The notes below the pieces were generated by a model. It was not told the DNA's origin and searched no databases. It saw only the letters and a program-made list of their open reading frames with translations. Positions 54,801 through 62,483 of a stretch of 64,000 nucleotides of DNA are shown one piece after another (positions within the stretch are counted from its first letter, which is position 1; the number at the start of each line of letters is the position of its first letter). The stretch spans positions 2,418,001 to 2,482,000 of the forward strand of contig NC_031672.1 of the NCBI RefSeq assembly GCF_001640025.1, in the 5' to 3' direction. Position numbers and translations under genes: made by a program. The DNA is from Sugiyamaella lignohabitans (taxonomy: Eukaryota > Ascomycota > Dipodascomycetes > Dipodascales > Trichomonascaceae).

Positions 54801-55660
54801 TAAACGACCTGTTACATTTCGATTTTATGGACCCACCACCGTCTAATACAATGTTGACGGCCTTGGAAGAGTTGTATCAATTATCAGCACTTGATAGCGA
54901 AGGATTATTAACAAGACTAGGAAGGAAAATGGCCGACTTCCCTATGGAACCAGCCATGGCCAAGGTCCTAATTGCGTCTGTAGAAGGAGGATGTGCTGAA
55001 GAAGTGCTTACAATTGTAGCCATGTTATCAATGCAGACAATTTTCTATCGACCACGAGAGAAAAAAGAACAAGCTGACCAGAAACGAATGAAGTTTAACG
55101 ATCCTACTGGCGACCACCTGACTCTTTTGAATGTATACAATTCGTGGAAACGCAACGGGCAGTCAAAAGCGTGGTGTATTGAAAATTTCATTCAAGAACG
55201 AACGATGCGACGAGCTCAAGACGTCCGTACACAGTTGTTATCGATTATGAAGAAGTACCGTCACCGGATCGAGAGTTGTGGTGACAATGTCGATAAAGTG
55301 CGACGAGTTCTCTGTAGCGGATATTTCCGCAACGCAGCACGAAAAGATCCGCAAGAAGGATACAAAACACTTGTGGAACAAACACCCGTGTCACTTCATC
55401 CGTCCTCAGCACTGTTTGGAAAACACGCCGAGTACGTTATCTACCACACACTTCTTCTCACCACCAAAGAGTACATGCAATGTGTGACAACTATCGACCC
55501 CAAATGGCTCGTCGAAGCAGCACCCACCTTCTTCAAAGTGGCCGACCCACACAATCTCAGCAAACGCAAACGCAACGAGAAAATCGAGCCCCTCTTCGAC
55601 CGGTTCGCGGCAGACAAAAACGACTGGCGCATCAGCGCTCAAAAAAAGGCATATAACTAA
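51875..55660 (+). CDS. PRP22: DEAH-box splicing helicase Prp22 (two exons)
   Basis: Exons 51875-52688 and 52887-55660 give 1,195 residues. The 198-nt intron starts GTAAGT and ends CTAACAGAGCAG. It is a multiple of three without a stop, so an unspliced reading adds 66 residues encoded by a GC element. Spliced, the S1 RNA-binding domain is restored: [20 protein letters not shown] ... KRDG joined to LIHISAM ... [20 protein letters not shown]. An RS/RD-rich stretch precedes it. Helicase motifs: GDTGSGKTT (about 560), DEAHER (about 656), [22 protein letters not shown] and QRSGRAGR, followed by HA2 and OB-fold parts. Prp22 acts in the second splicing step and releases mature mRNA from the spliceosome. 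Length fits the family (1,145 in S. cerevisiae). The stop is convergent with TPI1. Confidence 0.95.
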   Translation: MDEIEKLEILSLVSRLTTELSNYVGVADKSLAEFILHLHSESHKETQAGLKDSEIGEDDVVNVRIANFKAKLDENGASFPDTFIEHMDHLIASMHPEFRKAAKSNSRNGDANGTSSGNSSTKNDYDGQSHRSAQEKEKIFRGLAIPDRPLGPSGGQRERSRSRSRSRSRSRSPNNTYNYTRESTYDHHQQRHNRFDDRYDRRRNDHDDYDRDYGRDRDRGRKRYRSRSRSPSRSRSLLRDPVVGDIYDARIANITNYGAFATLQGFETKRDGKSEPRGCGHASGGWGCAPDPAAPLASLESLRTRSQPSPAKQELRGLGRSPSRRRQNAREIGTNRAGLIHISAMRSGPRIEHPSDVVRRGQLVKVKLMKIENGKLDLSMKAVDQETGLEILDARATGANGTGLGRDAGDGEVAANVGKRRRKRLTSPERWEIRQLIASGAVSAADYPDLQEDIDDFTNTTEDLEPEIDVDIEVREEEPPFLAGQTRQSLELSPIRVVKAPDGSLNRAAMTGAELAKERREARQLEQRQAELRLKEAKKQSHGESSDPFAARAAMSAAAAGDAAAATNNELASLIAAQEWKKANKNATYGKRVTMSIAEQRRSLPVYGLRQQLVQAVADNQILIIVGDTGSGKTTQITQYLYEEGFADHGKIGCTQPRRVAALSVAKRVAEEVGCKVGDEVGYNIRFEDCTSSRTKIKYMTDGMLQREALLDPDMSQYSVIMLDEAHERTIATDVLFALLKKAARRRPDLKLIITSATLDAEKFSEYFFECPILFIPGRTFPVDIMYTKEPEFDYLEASLMTVLQIHLSEPAGDILVFLTGQDEIDTACETLYERMKSLGDGIPELIILPVYSALPSEMQSRIFEPAPKGARKVVIATNIAETSITIDGIYYVVDPGFVKVNAYDPKLGMDSLVISPISQAQANQRSGRAGRTGPGKCYRLYTESAFQNEMLPNTIPEIQRQNLSNTILMLKAMGINDLLHFDFMDPPPSNTMLTALEELYQLSALDSEGLLTRLGRKMADFPMEPAMAKVLIASVEGGCAEEVLTIVAMLSMQTIFYRPREKKEQADQKRMKFNDPTGDHLTLLNVYNSWKRNGQSKAWCIENFIQERTMRRAQDVRTQLLSIMKKYRHRIESCGDNVDKVRRVLCSGYFRNAARKDPQEGYKTLVEQTPVSLHPSSALFGKHAEYVIYHTLLLTTKEYMQCVTTIDPKWLVEAAPTFFKVADPHNLSKRKRNEKIEPLFDRFAADKNDWRISAQKKAYN
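52718..52853 (+). repeat. Full GC-rich element nested inside the PRP22 intron
   Basis: 136 bp of the 198-nt intron. CTCTCGC-TTC-GCTCGAG-type on the left, CTCCTGC-GAA-GCAGGAG on the right; open in the gene's reading frame. Confidence 0.94.
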
Positions 55661-55701
55661 TCCCCACCCCCATTTTGCATTCTTCTCCGGGATCCACACC
55701 T

Positions 55702-55761
55702 GCCTCCGGCGGCTGGGGCTCCGCCCCAGACCCCGCTGCTCCTCTCGCTTCGCTCGAGTCG
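55702..55761 (+). repeat. GC-rich half-element, left-arm orientation
   Basis: Left arm and CTCTCGC-TTC-GCTCGAG-type hairpin, starting 42 nt after the PRP22 stop. A full copy begins 23 bp further on. Confidence 0.91.
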
Positions 55762-55784
55762 GGTTCATGGGGGGTTTCGTAAGT

Positions 55785-55947
55785 GCCTCCGGCGGCTGGG
55801 GCGCTGTCCCAGACCCCGTGGCTTCTCTCGCTGTGCTCGAGTCGGTTCCGTTGAGTTCCTGTCAGCTGCGAGAGACCCCCCAAGCTTCGACTCGAGCGAA
55901 GCAAGAGGAGCCACGGGGTCTGGGGCGGAGCCCCAGCCGCCGGAGGC
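55785..55947 (+). repeat. Full GC-rich element with two CTCTCGC-type halves
   Basis: 163 bp, the longest copy. It is the one full copy here that carries the CTCTCGC-type hairpin on both sides. It lies between the convergent stops of PRP22 and TPI1 and ends 41 nt before the TPI1 stop. Confidence 0.9.
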
Positions 55948-55988
55948 AGTGTCCCATGAAAAAGTAAGAGAGTATATTTCAGAGTATA

Positions 55989-57078
55989 TTAGGCCTTGTT
56001 GGAGTTGACGATGTCGGCGAACTCGGGCTTGAGACAGGCACCGCCAACGAGGAATCCGTCGATGTCGGCCTTGCCGGAGAGAGAGCCGGCGTTCTTGCCG
56101 TTGACAGAGCCGCCGTAGATGATACGGGTGGCATTGGCGATATCAGAACCGACCTTCTCGGCGAGGTATTTACGGATCTCCTCGTGGACAGCTTGGGCAT
56201 CCTCGGGAGTGGCAGCCAAACCGGTACCAATAGCCCAAACAGGCTCGTAGGCAATGACGACCTTAGACCAGTCCTCCTTAGAGAGCTTGGCAATAACAGC
56301 GTCGAGCTGCTTTTGAACAACAGAGATGGTCTTACCAGCATTCTTCTCGTCAAAAGTCTCTCCAATACAGAGAATGACAGGAAGTCCGTTGTCAATGGCA
56401 TACTTGGTCTTGGTAGCAATGAGCTCGTCGGTCTCCTTGATAATAGTACGTCTCTCGGAGTGGCCCAAAATGACCCAAGAAGCACCAACATCCTTCAATT
56501 GGGCAATAGAAACCTCTCCGGTGAAAGCACCGTTGTCTCTATCAGCAGCATTTTGGCCGGAAATAGACACATTCGAAGCCTTGAGGTGTTCCTTGACCCA
56601 CAGAAGGTAGGGGAAAGGAGGAGCCACAACGACCTCGACGTTCTTATCGAGATCTGCGGCATTCAGGTTGTCAACAATCGATTTAATCGATTCCTGAGTA
56701 CCGTTCATCTTGAAATTACCACCAACAAAGAATTGACGAGTCTGTTTTCTCCTGTTAGCGTTCGTTGGGTACTGGGGCCAATGCCTCCGGCGGCTGGGGC
56801 TCCGCCCCAGACCCCGTTGCTCCTGCTTCGCAGGAGATTGCTGGGACCGTCTACGGAACGACTCGAGCGAAGCGAGAGGAGCCACGGGGTCTGGGGCAGA
56901 GCCCCAGCCGCCGGAGGCAACTCTCGTCCCCCAATTGCTCTTATTTCCCCAGAATCCACCAGCCAATGAAAAGTTTATCCGTCCCCTGTGGACCCGGAAC
57001 AGAGCCAGGGGGGTTCAATTGGCGGTAGAAGTTGGTTTAGAGGCCAAATACCGGTAATTGGACGGTGATACTCACCAT
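55989..57078 (-). CDS. TPI1: Triosephosphate isomerase (two exons)
   Basis: Exon 1 is only the ATG (57078-57076); exon 2 is 56741-55989, giving 251 residues. TPI interconverts dihydroxyacetone phosphate and glyceraldehyde-3-phosphate in glycolysis. The join gives [15 protein letters not shown], the normal TPI start, with Lys12 catalytic. [10 protein letters not shown] carries the catalytic His, [11 protein letters not shown] the catalytic Glu and loop 6, and IIYGGSVNG the phosphate-binding loop. The 334-nt intron begins GTGAGT and ends GCTAACAGGAGAAAACAG; it holds a full GC element. The open frame continues through part of the intron, so an unspliced reading gives a false 75-residue N-terminal extension. 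CTAACAG within the acceptor region is out of frame, and the next AG is used. Confidence 0.95.
56783..56918 (-). repeat. Full GC-rich element nested inside the TPI1 intron
   Basis: 136 bp in the intron 57075-56742, lying 41 bp from the acceptor end. CTCCTGC-TTC-GCAGGAG on the left, CTCGAGC-type on the right (+ strand view). Confidence 0.94.
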
Positions 57079-57341
57079 TTTGGCTGTTTGATTGTGTGTA
57101 GGATTGTATGTTCACTGGACTGGTTGAAATTGCACTGCAAATGTCAGATGTAAGACGATAAAATCCCGGTGCGTCATCCGCCGATTTTTTCGGTCTCTCG
57201 CTACTCTTTGTGAGGTCAGAGACCTCACCTGTTCACGTCATGCCCGCGCCCGCGGCTCCTGCACGGGTATGGCACCCTGATCCGACATTGGCTGACGGGG
57301 TCAACTGGGGGTTTCCCGGGTGTAAATGGGGCCGGGAGTGT

Positions 57342-57395
57342 GCCTCCGGCAGCTGGGGCGCTGCCCCAGACCCCGTTGTGCTCGCTTCGCGAGCG
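57342..57395 (+). repeat. GC-rich half-element, left-arm orientation, GCTCGC stem
   Basis: Left arm (GCCTCCGGCAGCTGGGGC variant) and GCTCGC-TTC-GCGAGC hairpin, in the TPI1-DAM1 promoter. Confidence 0.89.
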
Positions 57396-57450
57396 TTCGA
57401 GGGCGGGAATTGATTTCTGGTCGGGGCTTGGTCGGGGAGGATTTTCGTGG

Positions 57451-57458
57451 TCACGTGA
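57451..57458. promoter_or_regulatory. TCACGTGA palindrome
   Basis: CACGTG core in the TPI1-DAM1 intergenic region, about 290 nt upstream of DAM1. Same 8-mer as at 8290, 42267 and 59810. Confidence 0.4.
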
Positions 57459-57749
57459 TTCGCGGTCCGTTTACAAACTGCCTAATCCAGACGCGTTTCG
57501 AGATCCAACGTTTAATTAACTATATACAGGGTCAGTGGAGAGTTTTATTTTGTGTTAGAGATCTAGATACCAGGATCCAGATACCAGTGAGATAGAGAGT
57601 TAGGACTGGAGAAAACTTACAACTGAAAATATTAGAGTCAAGAAAATTAGAAGATAGTGAGATTATCTCATATTTATATTTAAACTAAATTGTGAGGTCT
57701 GGTAGTGACTGGATCAGGATCTCGGTGAATATTTCAGGGCATTCAGATC

Positions 57750-58607
57750 ATGGATCAGGTCTCGACACCAGGCAAATTCGAGCTGGGAACCGCTTTTGTG
57801 CCATCGACTCCCCACAGGAGATCGAACTCAGCCTCTTCTTTCACATCTCACGGCCATTTTCCGCTAGAATCAAATGCATCTGGCCTGGATAAGGTGCTCC
57901 TCCAGCCAACTCATGCTGGTGGTGCCAGGAGAATAGAGGAGCTGGCTGACGGGCTGGCTACTCTGGATATCAATTTACAAAGATTAAACAAGGTTCATAA
58001 CAGTCTGACTGAGTTTAATGAAAGCTTTTCTGCTTTTCTCCACTGTATAAAGATGAACGCTTGGTGTGTAGAGTTCAGCGAGGCACCCAATACTGAAGCA
58101 TTTACCCAAGAACGAGATGATGACCCAGAAGAAAACCAAAATAACGAGGATCTAGAAGACGAAGCTGAACAAGATCAGGCTGACGAGTCCAATTTTGACT
58201 ATAGTGATATGACGCTGATGACAGTGATCGATGACAGCGGGGAGAACCGTCATTTTGGCGGATCCAGGCCCGGTGCTGGTGGTCCTGCTGGCGTCAGAAA
58301 CTATGCTGGAGGCTTCTATACTAGTAATACTGGTGGAATCCGACAAGAAACTGGTTCAACAGCTAGACCCACTGCCAGAACCACTGCTGTTGGTGGCAGA
58401 CCAGGAGCCCGATTCCGACCCGAACAAACGAGCACCTCAGTCCCCAGAAACCCAAGAACTACAACCACCACTCCAGCAGCGTCGCGAGGAGGCCGAGTAT
58501 CACCAGCCAGTTCAGGCAGCGGAAAATCCAGGATACCACAGCCAGCGACCCGACCGCGACCTGCAACAACCACAACCAGAACCACAGCCAAACCCACATG
58601 GAGATAA
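57750..58607 (+). CDS. DAM1: DASH/DAM1 complex subunit Dam1
   Basis: 285 residues (343 in S. cerevisiae). The DASH complex forms rings around kinetochore microtubules and couples chromosomes to depolymerising ends; Dam1 is its main Aurora B target. The conserved core RRIEELADGLATLDINLQRL (about 54-73) and FNESFSAFLHCIKMNAWCVEF (about 83-103) is the Dam1 signature helical hairpin, followed by SEAPNTEAF. An acidic stretch (about 115-150) and a low-complexity Arg/Thr/Pro/Gly tail follow, typical of disordered microtubule-binding tails. The start is the ATG at 57750. It is convergent with HPM1 with about 118 nt between stops, where a GC half-element sits. Confidence 0.92.
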   Translation: MDQVSTPGKFELGTAFVPSTPHRRSNSASSFTSHGHFPLESNASGLDKVLLQPTHAGGARRIEELADGLATLDINLQRLNKVHNSLTEFNESFSAFLHCIKMNAWCVEFSEAPNTEAFTQERDDDPEENQNNEDLEDEAEQDQADESNFDYSDMTLMTVIDDSGENRHFGGSRPGAGGPAGVRNYAGGFYTSNTGGIRQETGSTARPTARTTAVGGRPGARFRPEQTSTSVPRNPRTTTTTPAASRGGRVSPASSGSGKSRIPQPATRPRPATTTTRTTAKPTWR

Positions 58608-58636
58608 CCCCTAAATCGCCAACTTTACGACACGCA

Positions 58637-58690
58637 CTCTCCGCGAAGCGGAGAGCTACCAGGTCTGGGCGGAGCCCAGCCGCCGGAGGC
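58637..58690 (+). repeat. GC-rich half-element with CTCTCCGC stem
   Basis: CTCTCCGC-GAA-GCGGAGAG hairpin and a shortened right arm (GGTCTGGGCGGAGCCCAGCC, one G and one C fewer than usual, both sides of the small palindrome). It lies between the DAM1 and HPM1 stops. Confidence 0.88.
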
Positions 58691-58725
58691 ACGACACCCA
58701 CCACGAATCAACAATCATTACAAGT

Positions 58726-59748
58726 TTATAAAGAGACTTTTAGTACAGCACGGCCGACACCAGCCGAGTCCTCGAACACCACATTGTGGGTGATTTGGCG
58801 AGATTCTAAAGCAGTGACAAAGTCGGGAATGCCACCACCGACGCCAAAATAGATTTTTTTGGCGGCCACTAGAGCATGGCCCTGGTCGCTGCTGGGCAGA
58901 CTGTTGAGAAGGGTGTCTGTGAACACTGGCAGCGTATCGAGTGAATAAATGGTTTCTGAAGCGAGAATGAGCTGGAATTTCTGGTCCAGCAGTTTAACAA
59001 ACTGAGGGGACCATGCTCCTGATACATATTGGATCTGGATATTACGACGAGCCATATCCTGATGGAACTCGTCGATCAGCTCTGGAGTGATATCCACTTC
59101 ATTGACATCTGGTACGACCTTTGACTCGTTCATTTTAAAGACAACCCATGTCAGAAACATATTAGGAGCAGTGACTAGTCGTAAAACACTGTCGTTATAA
59201 TCGGCCAGAACCAGTTTGATACCAGTAGCACCACTGGTCAGAATGCGATAAAAGAGATAACTACTGGGAATAGCAGCACCACAGCCCAATTCCAAAAATG
59301 TGCGAACATCAAAACCAGAACCCAGCTCAGTTTTAAGAACCTGAACCAAATCAAAAGTACACTCCCACACTTTCAACCCCCCTTCATATGTCGTAGCTCG
59401 GACATCTTCGTTCGTGGTTCCTAGCAGGATCTCTTCTGTGGCCGATAACGAGTCCTGTTTCATCAGCTGATATTTGACATCGTACAAATCACGCCGAGGA
59501 ACCGCCAAAACCTCATCCCTACCTTCGTTATTATCAGCCAGACGCACCAGCGAATAACTCATGCGAATAGGGCTCTGCGGTAGCAGCAGCTCCTCTGTAG
59601 TATACAATTTAGGCACGTAATCCAGCTCAATCGCGGGCTCTGTCTCCATAAACGCCCTATAATCCACAACCCCGCTACCGCCACTCACATCCTGTACCAC
59701 CTCATCTTCCTCAATATCATCACCCGAAAACCCAAACTGAAACGACAT
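58726..59748 (-). CDS. HPM1: Protein-histidine methyltransferase Hpm1 (METTL18 type)
   Basis: 340 residues. Hpm1 methylates His243 of ribosomal protein uL3 in yeast. The start MSFQFGFSGDDIEEDE resembles the S. cerevisiae Hpm1 N-terminus. The SAM-binding motif I is FLELGCGAAIPS (about 151-162). LVLADYNDSVL is motif II, and ILASETIYS the conserved post-II block of the METTL18/Hpm1 group. An open frame continues 363 nt upstream of this ATG, but it runs through a full GC element and is not homologous to anything expected, so I place the start at 59748. Divergent from COG5, with about 300 nt between the ATGs. Confidence 0.92.
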   Translation of the reverse strand: MSFQFGFSGDDIEEDEVVQDVSGGSGVVDYRAFMETEPAIELDYVPKLYTTEELLLPQSPIRMSYSLVRLADNNEGRDEVLAVPRRDLYDVKYQLMKQDSLSATEEILLGTTNEDVRATTYEGGLKVWECTFDLVQVLKTELGSGFDVRTFLELGCGAAIPSSYLFYRILTSGATGIKLVLADYNDSVLRLVTAPNMFLTWVVFKMNESKVVPDVNEVDITPELIDEFHQDMARRNIQIQYVSGAWSPQFVKLLDQKFQLILASETIYSLDTLPVFTDTLLNSLPSSDQGHALVAAKKIYFGVGGGIPDFVTALESRQITHNVVFEDSAGVGRAVLKVSL

Positions 59749-59809
59749 CGCTGACCTCGTCTCACCATAAAAAGTTTCACTCTCATATCGGCCGATCATT
59801 AATCTGGGG

Positions 59810-59817
59810 TCACGTGA
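59810..59817. promoter_or_regulatory. TCACGTGA palindrome in the HPM1-COG5 promoter
   Basis: CACGTG core palindrome, ending 3 bp before the GC element. It may be a Cbf1-type site for either gene; motif only. Confidence 0.4.
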
Positions 59818-59819
59818 CT

Positions 59820-59958
59820 GCCTCCGGCGGCTGGGGCTCCGCCCCAGACCCTGGTTGCTCCTGCTTCGCAGGAGTTTGCGATGGGGAGCCCCAAGTAACG
59901 ACTCGAGCGAAGCGAGAGGAGCCACGGGGTCTGGGGCAGAGCCCCAGCCGCCGGAGGC
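59820..59958 (-). repeat. Full GC-rich element in the HPM1-COG5 bidirectional promoter
   Basis: 139 bp. CTCCTGC-TTC-GCAGGAG on the left and CTCGAGC-type on the right. It starts 72 nt upstream of HPM1 and ends 93 nt upstream of COG5, one of the few copies between two start codons. Confidence 0.93.
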
Positions 59959-60050
59959 ATGTCTCCTCCAGACCCTGCGTGCGGCGCAGATGCAGAGGTG
60001 TAAAGCCACGAAGTTGCAGGGCGATCTTGGGTTGAGAGAGAGGTAAACAG

Positions 60051-61199
60051 ATGTCGAAGGAGGAGAGTGGGTACGAGGTATTTTTGGACCCGGGGTTTTC
60101 GCCGGTGGCATATGCGAACTCGCTGGTGCTGGCCACGAACACGCCTACCGACCCGGATGTGGATTTGTCGGCCGCGAGCCGGCGGCTGGGTTATGAGATG
60201 GACGAGGTCGACCAGTTGATGTCGGCGATATCGACGGAGAACTACGAAGACCTGCTGGATCAGGCCAGAAACGTCAAGAAAGCCGAGGGCGCGTTAAAGT
60301 CGCTGAAAACGTCGTTGGATCATGTGAATTTTTCGTATTCAAAGCTCGAAAGAGACGTGGTTAAACCGTATGAACAGGCCCAGCAAATGCATACTGCTTT
60401 GAAACGATTACACCTGACATCGAGTATGTTACGGTCTTTGACTTGGTATTTATATCTGGCACGTCAATTGACTTCGCTTATGAGTGATAGTAGTGCGGAA
60501 TCAAATTATAAAGCGGTATTGAATATCCAGGAACTAAGACGACAGCTCGAGTCGAATCCCAGTTTGAAAAGCCTTCAGATCATCCGGGCTCATGAAAACT
60601 CGCTCAATTGGATCCAGGACAATTTAAAAACCCAATGTCTACACCGAATCCGTACTTTTACGCTGTTACAAGACAAATCAGACCTCGGAGCCTCGTTTAA
60701 AGCTGTGTATCTGCTGGACCCCTCTTCATTGATTACCGCCATCAGCACATATCTCCGAGGCCAGGTGACATCCACCGTTTCCAATTTCTCAAAATCACTT
60801 TCACGGTCTGTAGCCGGCATGGAAGGAGCTTCTAGCGATGCTCGAAACCGTGCCAGAAGTCTCGTCGCCATTTCTTCAGTGCTTGAATCTGCTACCGTCA
60901 CAGAACCGTCTACTGCATCATCTTCTCCTTCCAAAGATACGATACTTCTTCCGTACGTCAAAAAGCACCTGGATATCACGACACTGGTATCCAGCTACTG
61001 GCGAGACGTCGCCTCAGGTCTCGATGCCAAAGTCCGTGACTTCACGACACGCAACCCCGCCACGGCCCAAGCATGGGCCCCTCACTCATCACGTCTCCAG
61101 GACATCATTCGCTCGTCCGTCATCAATGGCGGTGGCATAGACCGGAACGGGCTCGAAGTAAAAGTCATGCTCAACGCCGTGGCCCCTCTGGGCCGTTAA
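60051..61199 (+). CDS. COG5: Conserved oligomeric Golgi complex subunit 5
   Basis: 382 residues (403 in S. cerevisiae). COG is the tether for retrograde vesicles within the Golgi; Cog5 belongs to its lobe B. The start has the Cog5 N-terminal pattern: FLDPGFSPVAYANSLVLATN, then DLSAASRRLGYEMDEVDQLM and NYEDLLDQARNV. The middle is helical coiled-coil, as in other COG subunits, and no domain is disrupted. The C-terminus ends in MLNAVAPLGR. The ATG at 60051 is the first in frame. No intron. Confidence 0.9.
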   Translation: MSKEESGYEVFLDPGFSPVAYANSLVLATNTPTDPDVDLSAASRRLGYEMDEVDQLMSAISTENYEDLLDQARNVKKAEGALKSLKTSLDHVNFSYSKLERDVVKPYEQAQQMHTALKRLHLTSSMLRSLTWYLYLARQLTSLMSDSSAESNYKAVLNIQELRRQLESNPSLKSLQIIRAHENSLNWIQDNLKTQCLHRIRTFTLLQDKSDLGASFKAVYLLDPSSLITAISTYLRGQVTSTVSNFSKSLSRSVAGMEGASSDARNRARSLVAISSVLESATVTEPSTASSSPSKDTILLPYVKKHLDITTLVSSYWRDVASGLDAKVRDFTTRNPATAQAWAPHSSRLQDIIRSSVINGGGIDRNGLEVKVMLNAVAPLGR

Positions 61200-61227
61200 T
61201 AGACCCTCGTTCTACCCGTGTCCTGCT

Positions 61228-61365
61228 GCCTCCGGCGGCTGGGGCTGCGCCCCAGACCCCGCGGCTCCTCTCGCTTCGCTCGAGTCGTTGCTGGGGGCTC
61301 CCCTCGTAGACTCCTGCGAAGCAGGAGCAACCAGGGTCTGGGGCGGAGCCCCAGCCGCCGGAGGC
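61228..61365 (+). repeat. Full GC-rich element downstream of COG5
   Basis: 138 bp, starting 29 nt after the COG5 stop. CTCTCGC-TTC-GCTCGAG-type on the left, CTCCTGC-GAA-GCAGGAG on the right. Confidence 0.93.
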
Positions 61366-61375
61366 ATGCTGCCCC

Positions 61376-61398
61376 TGCAGGGTCCAGTGGACCCTGCA
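61376..61398. repeat. Perfect 11-bp inverted repeat TGCAGGGTCCA/TGGACCCTGCA
   Basis: TGCAGGGTCCA, one G, then TGGACCCTGCA, 11 bp downstream of a GC element. Best-preserved example of the TGCAGGGTCC palindromes that accompany the GC family. Confidence 0.75.
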
Positions 61399-61627
61399 TT
61401 CAGGGGTGTCGATCCCGGGCAGTATGAGGGGTCGATAAATAAATGAAATTACAGGAAATGAAGCTGAAAGTCTGCCACGGCGGTTCAATACCCGAGATTG
61501 GGGGTCGAGGGGGCTGGGGAGCGGGCTGGAGAGAGGGCCTGGTCGAGGGAGATTGATGCGGCTGAAATTTTTCACGAAGTGAAGAGAGGAGTGGATCAGC
61601 CGGAGGAGAGAGTAGAGACGGTGGGCC

Positions 61628-62464
61628 ATGAAGAAACAAGCGAACCGTTTGGATGTGCCGTCGGACTCGGTTCGGGTCAGTCGCAAGGATCTGTACAGAC
61701 AGAATGAAGAGGACGAGTCTATGTCGGACGGAAATGGTGAAGATGGAGCGTCGTTTGTGCCTGATCTCGAGTTCACGGCTGTAGATGTGGACCTGGAGGC
61801 CGGTTCTAATGACGAACTGGGTCAAGAAGACCAAGAAGAAGATGGCTACTTTTTTCCGTTGTTTGGAGGCGGTGTGAGCTCTGCTGCTGGTAGTAAAAAG
61901 GCAGATGCTGAAACAGCAGCCGCTGATGGAGATTCAGGTGATAAAGTGCTAGAGAAACCTGCTGAGTCGGTTACTCGAGTAATTATCAAAGAAGACGAGG
62001 ATGAGGAGGCTGTTTCGAGGGAAAGACCAGACTCTTATTACATTTACAAACCCGATGAGCTGAAACGGGCTGAGTTCGAGTCCATGGCGGTATCTGGAGA
62101 GTTTGTTCTCCAGAACTCTTCAGTTCCACTGCCGGGAATGAGACTGCCAGGGAGGGTCATTGATTATACGGCTCTGGCAGAACAGGTGAAACTTGACAAC
62201 CGAAAACGTCGTGCTCGTCCCGGCAAGAAAACTCGCGAGGAACGTAAACTGCATCCCCGAAAACGGCCTCCCCCTTCCGGTTCGGCTGTCTATGGTCATA
62301 CCAGGACGTATGGGTCTTCCAATCTCCCTTATCACACGGAGGCCAAGAAACCGCCACGGAATTTCACTAAATCTTCCCGAGGTGGATCCGCTGGTCGTGG
62401 TCGTGGAGCGGCAAGAGGTTCTTTCAGAGGTGGTCGCGGTCGCGGTCGTGGTCGTGGAAACTGA
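61628..62464 (+). CDS. Hypothetical protein with RGG tail, DUF2011-like
   Basis: 278 residues. The middle has RPDSYYIYKPDELKRAEFES and MAVSGEFVL, which recall the fungal DUF2011 pattern (a Tyr-rich block followed by an A/E-V-SG segment); I am not certain of this. A basic segment RKRRARPGKKTREERKLHPR (about 193-212) is a likely nuclear or nucleolar signal. The tail is an RGG/RG box (SRGGSAGRGRGAARGSFRGG), which binds RNA in many proteins. The N-terminal third is acidic and disordered. The ATG at 61628 is the first in frame. A GC half-element starts 19 nt after the stop. A role in RNA processing is inference. Confidence 0.65.
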   Translation: MKKQANRLDVPSDSVRVSRKDLYRQNEEDESMSDGNGEDGASFVPDLEFTAVDVDLEAGSNDELGQEDQEEDGYFFPLFGGGVSSAAGSKKADAETAAADGDSGDKVLEKPAESVTRVIIKEDEDEEAVSRERPDSYYIYKPDELKRAEFESMAVSGEFVLQNSSVPLPGMRLPGRVIDYTALAEQVKLDNRKRRARPGKKTREERKLHPRKRPPPSGSAVYGHTRTYGSSNLPYHTEAKKPPRNFTKSSRGGSAGRGRGAARGSFRGGRGRGRGRGN

Positions 62465-62483
62465 TTCTGCTGGAGGGGGGTCT

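Larger units (their letters stand above)
57079..57749. promoter_or_regulatory. Divergent promoter region between TPI1 and DAM1
   Basis: Contains a GC half-element (57342-57395) and TCACGTGA at 57451-57458. No coding frame is supported. The last 200 nt before DAM1 are AT-rich with repeated GATCCAGATACCAG-like bits. Confidence 0.5.
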
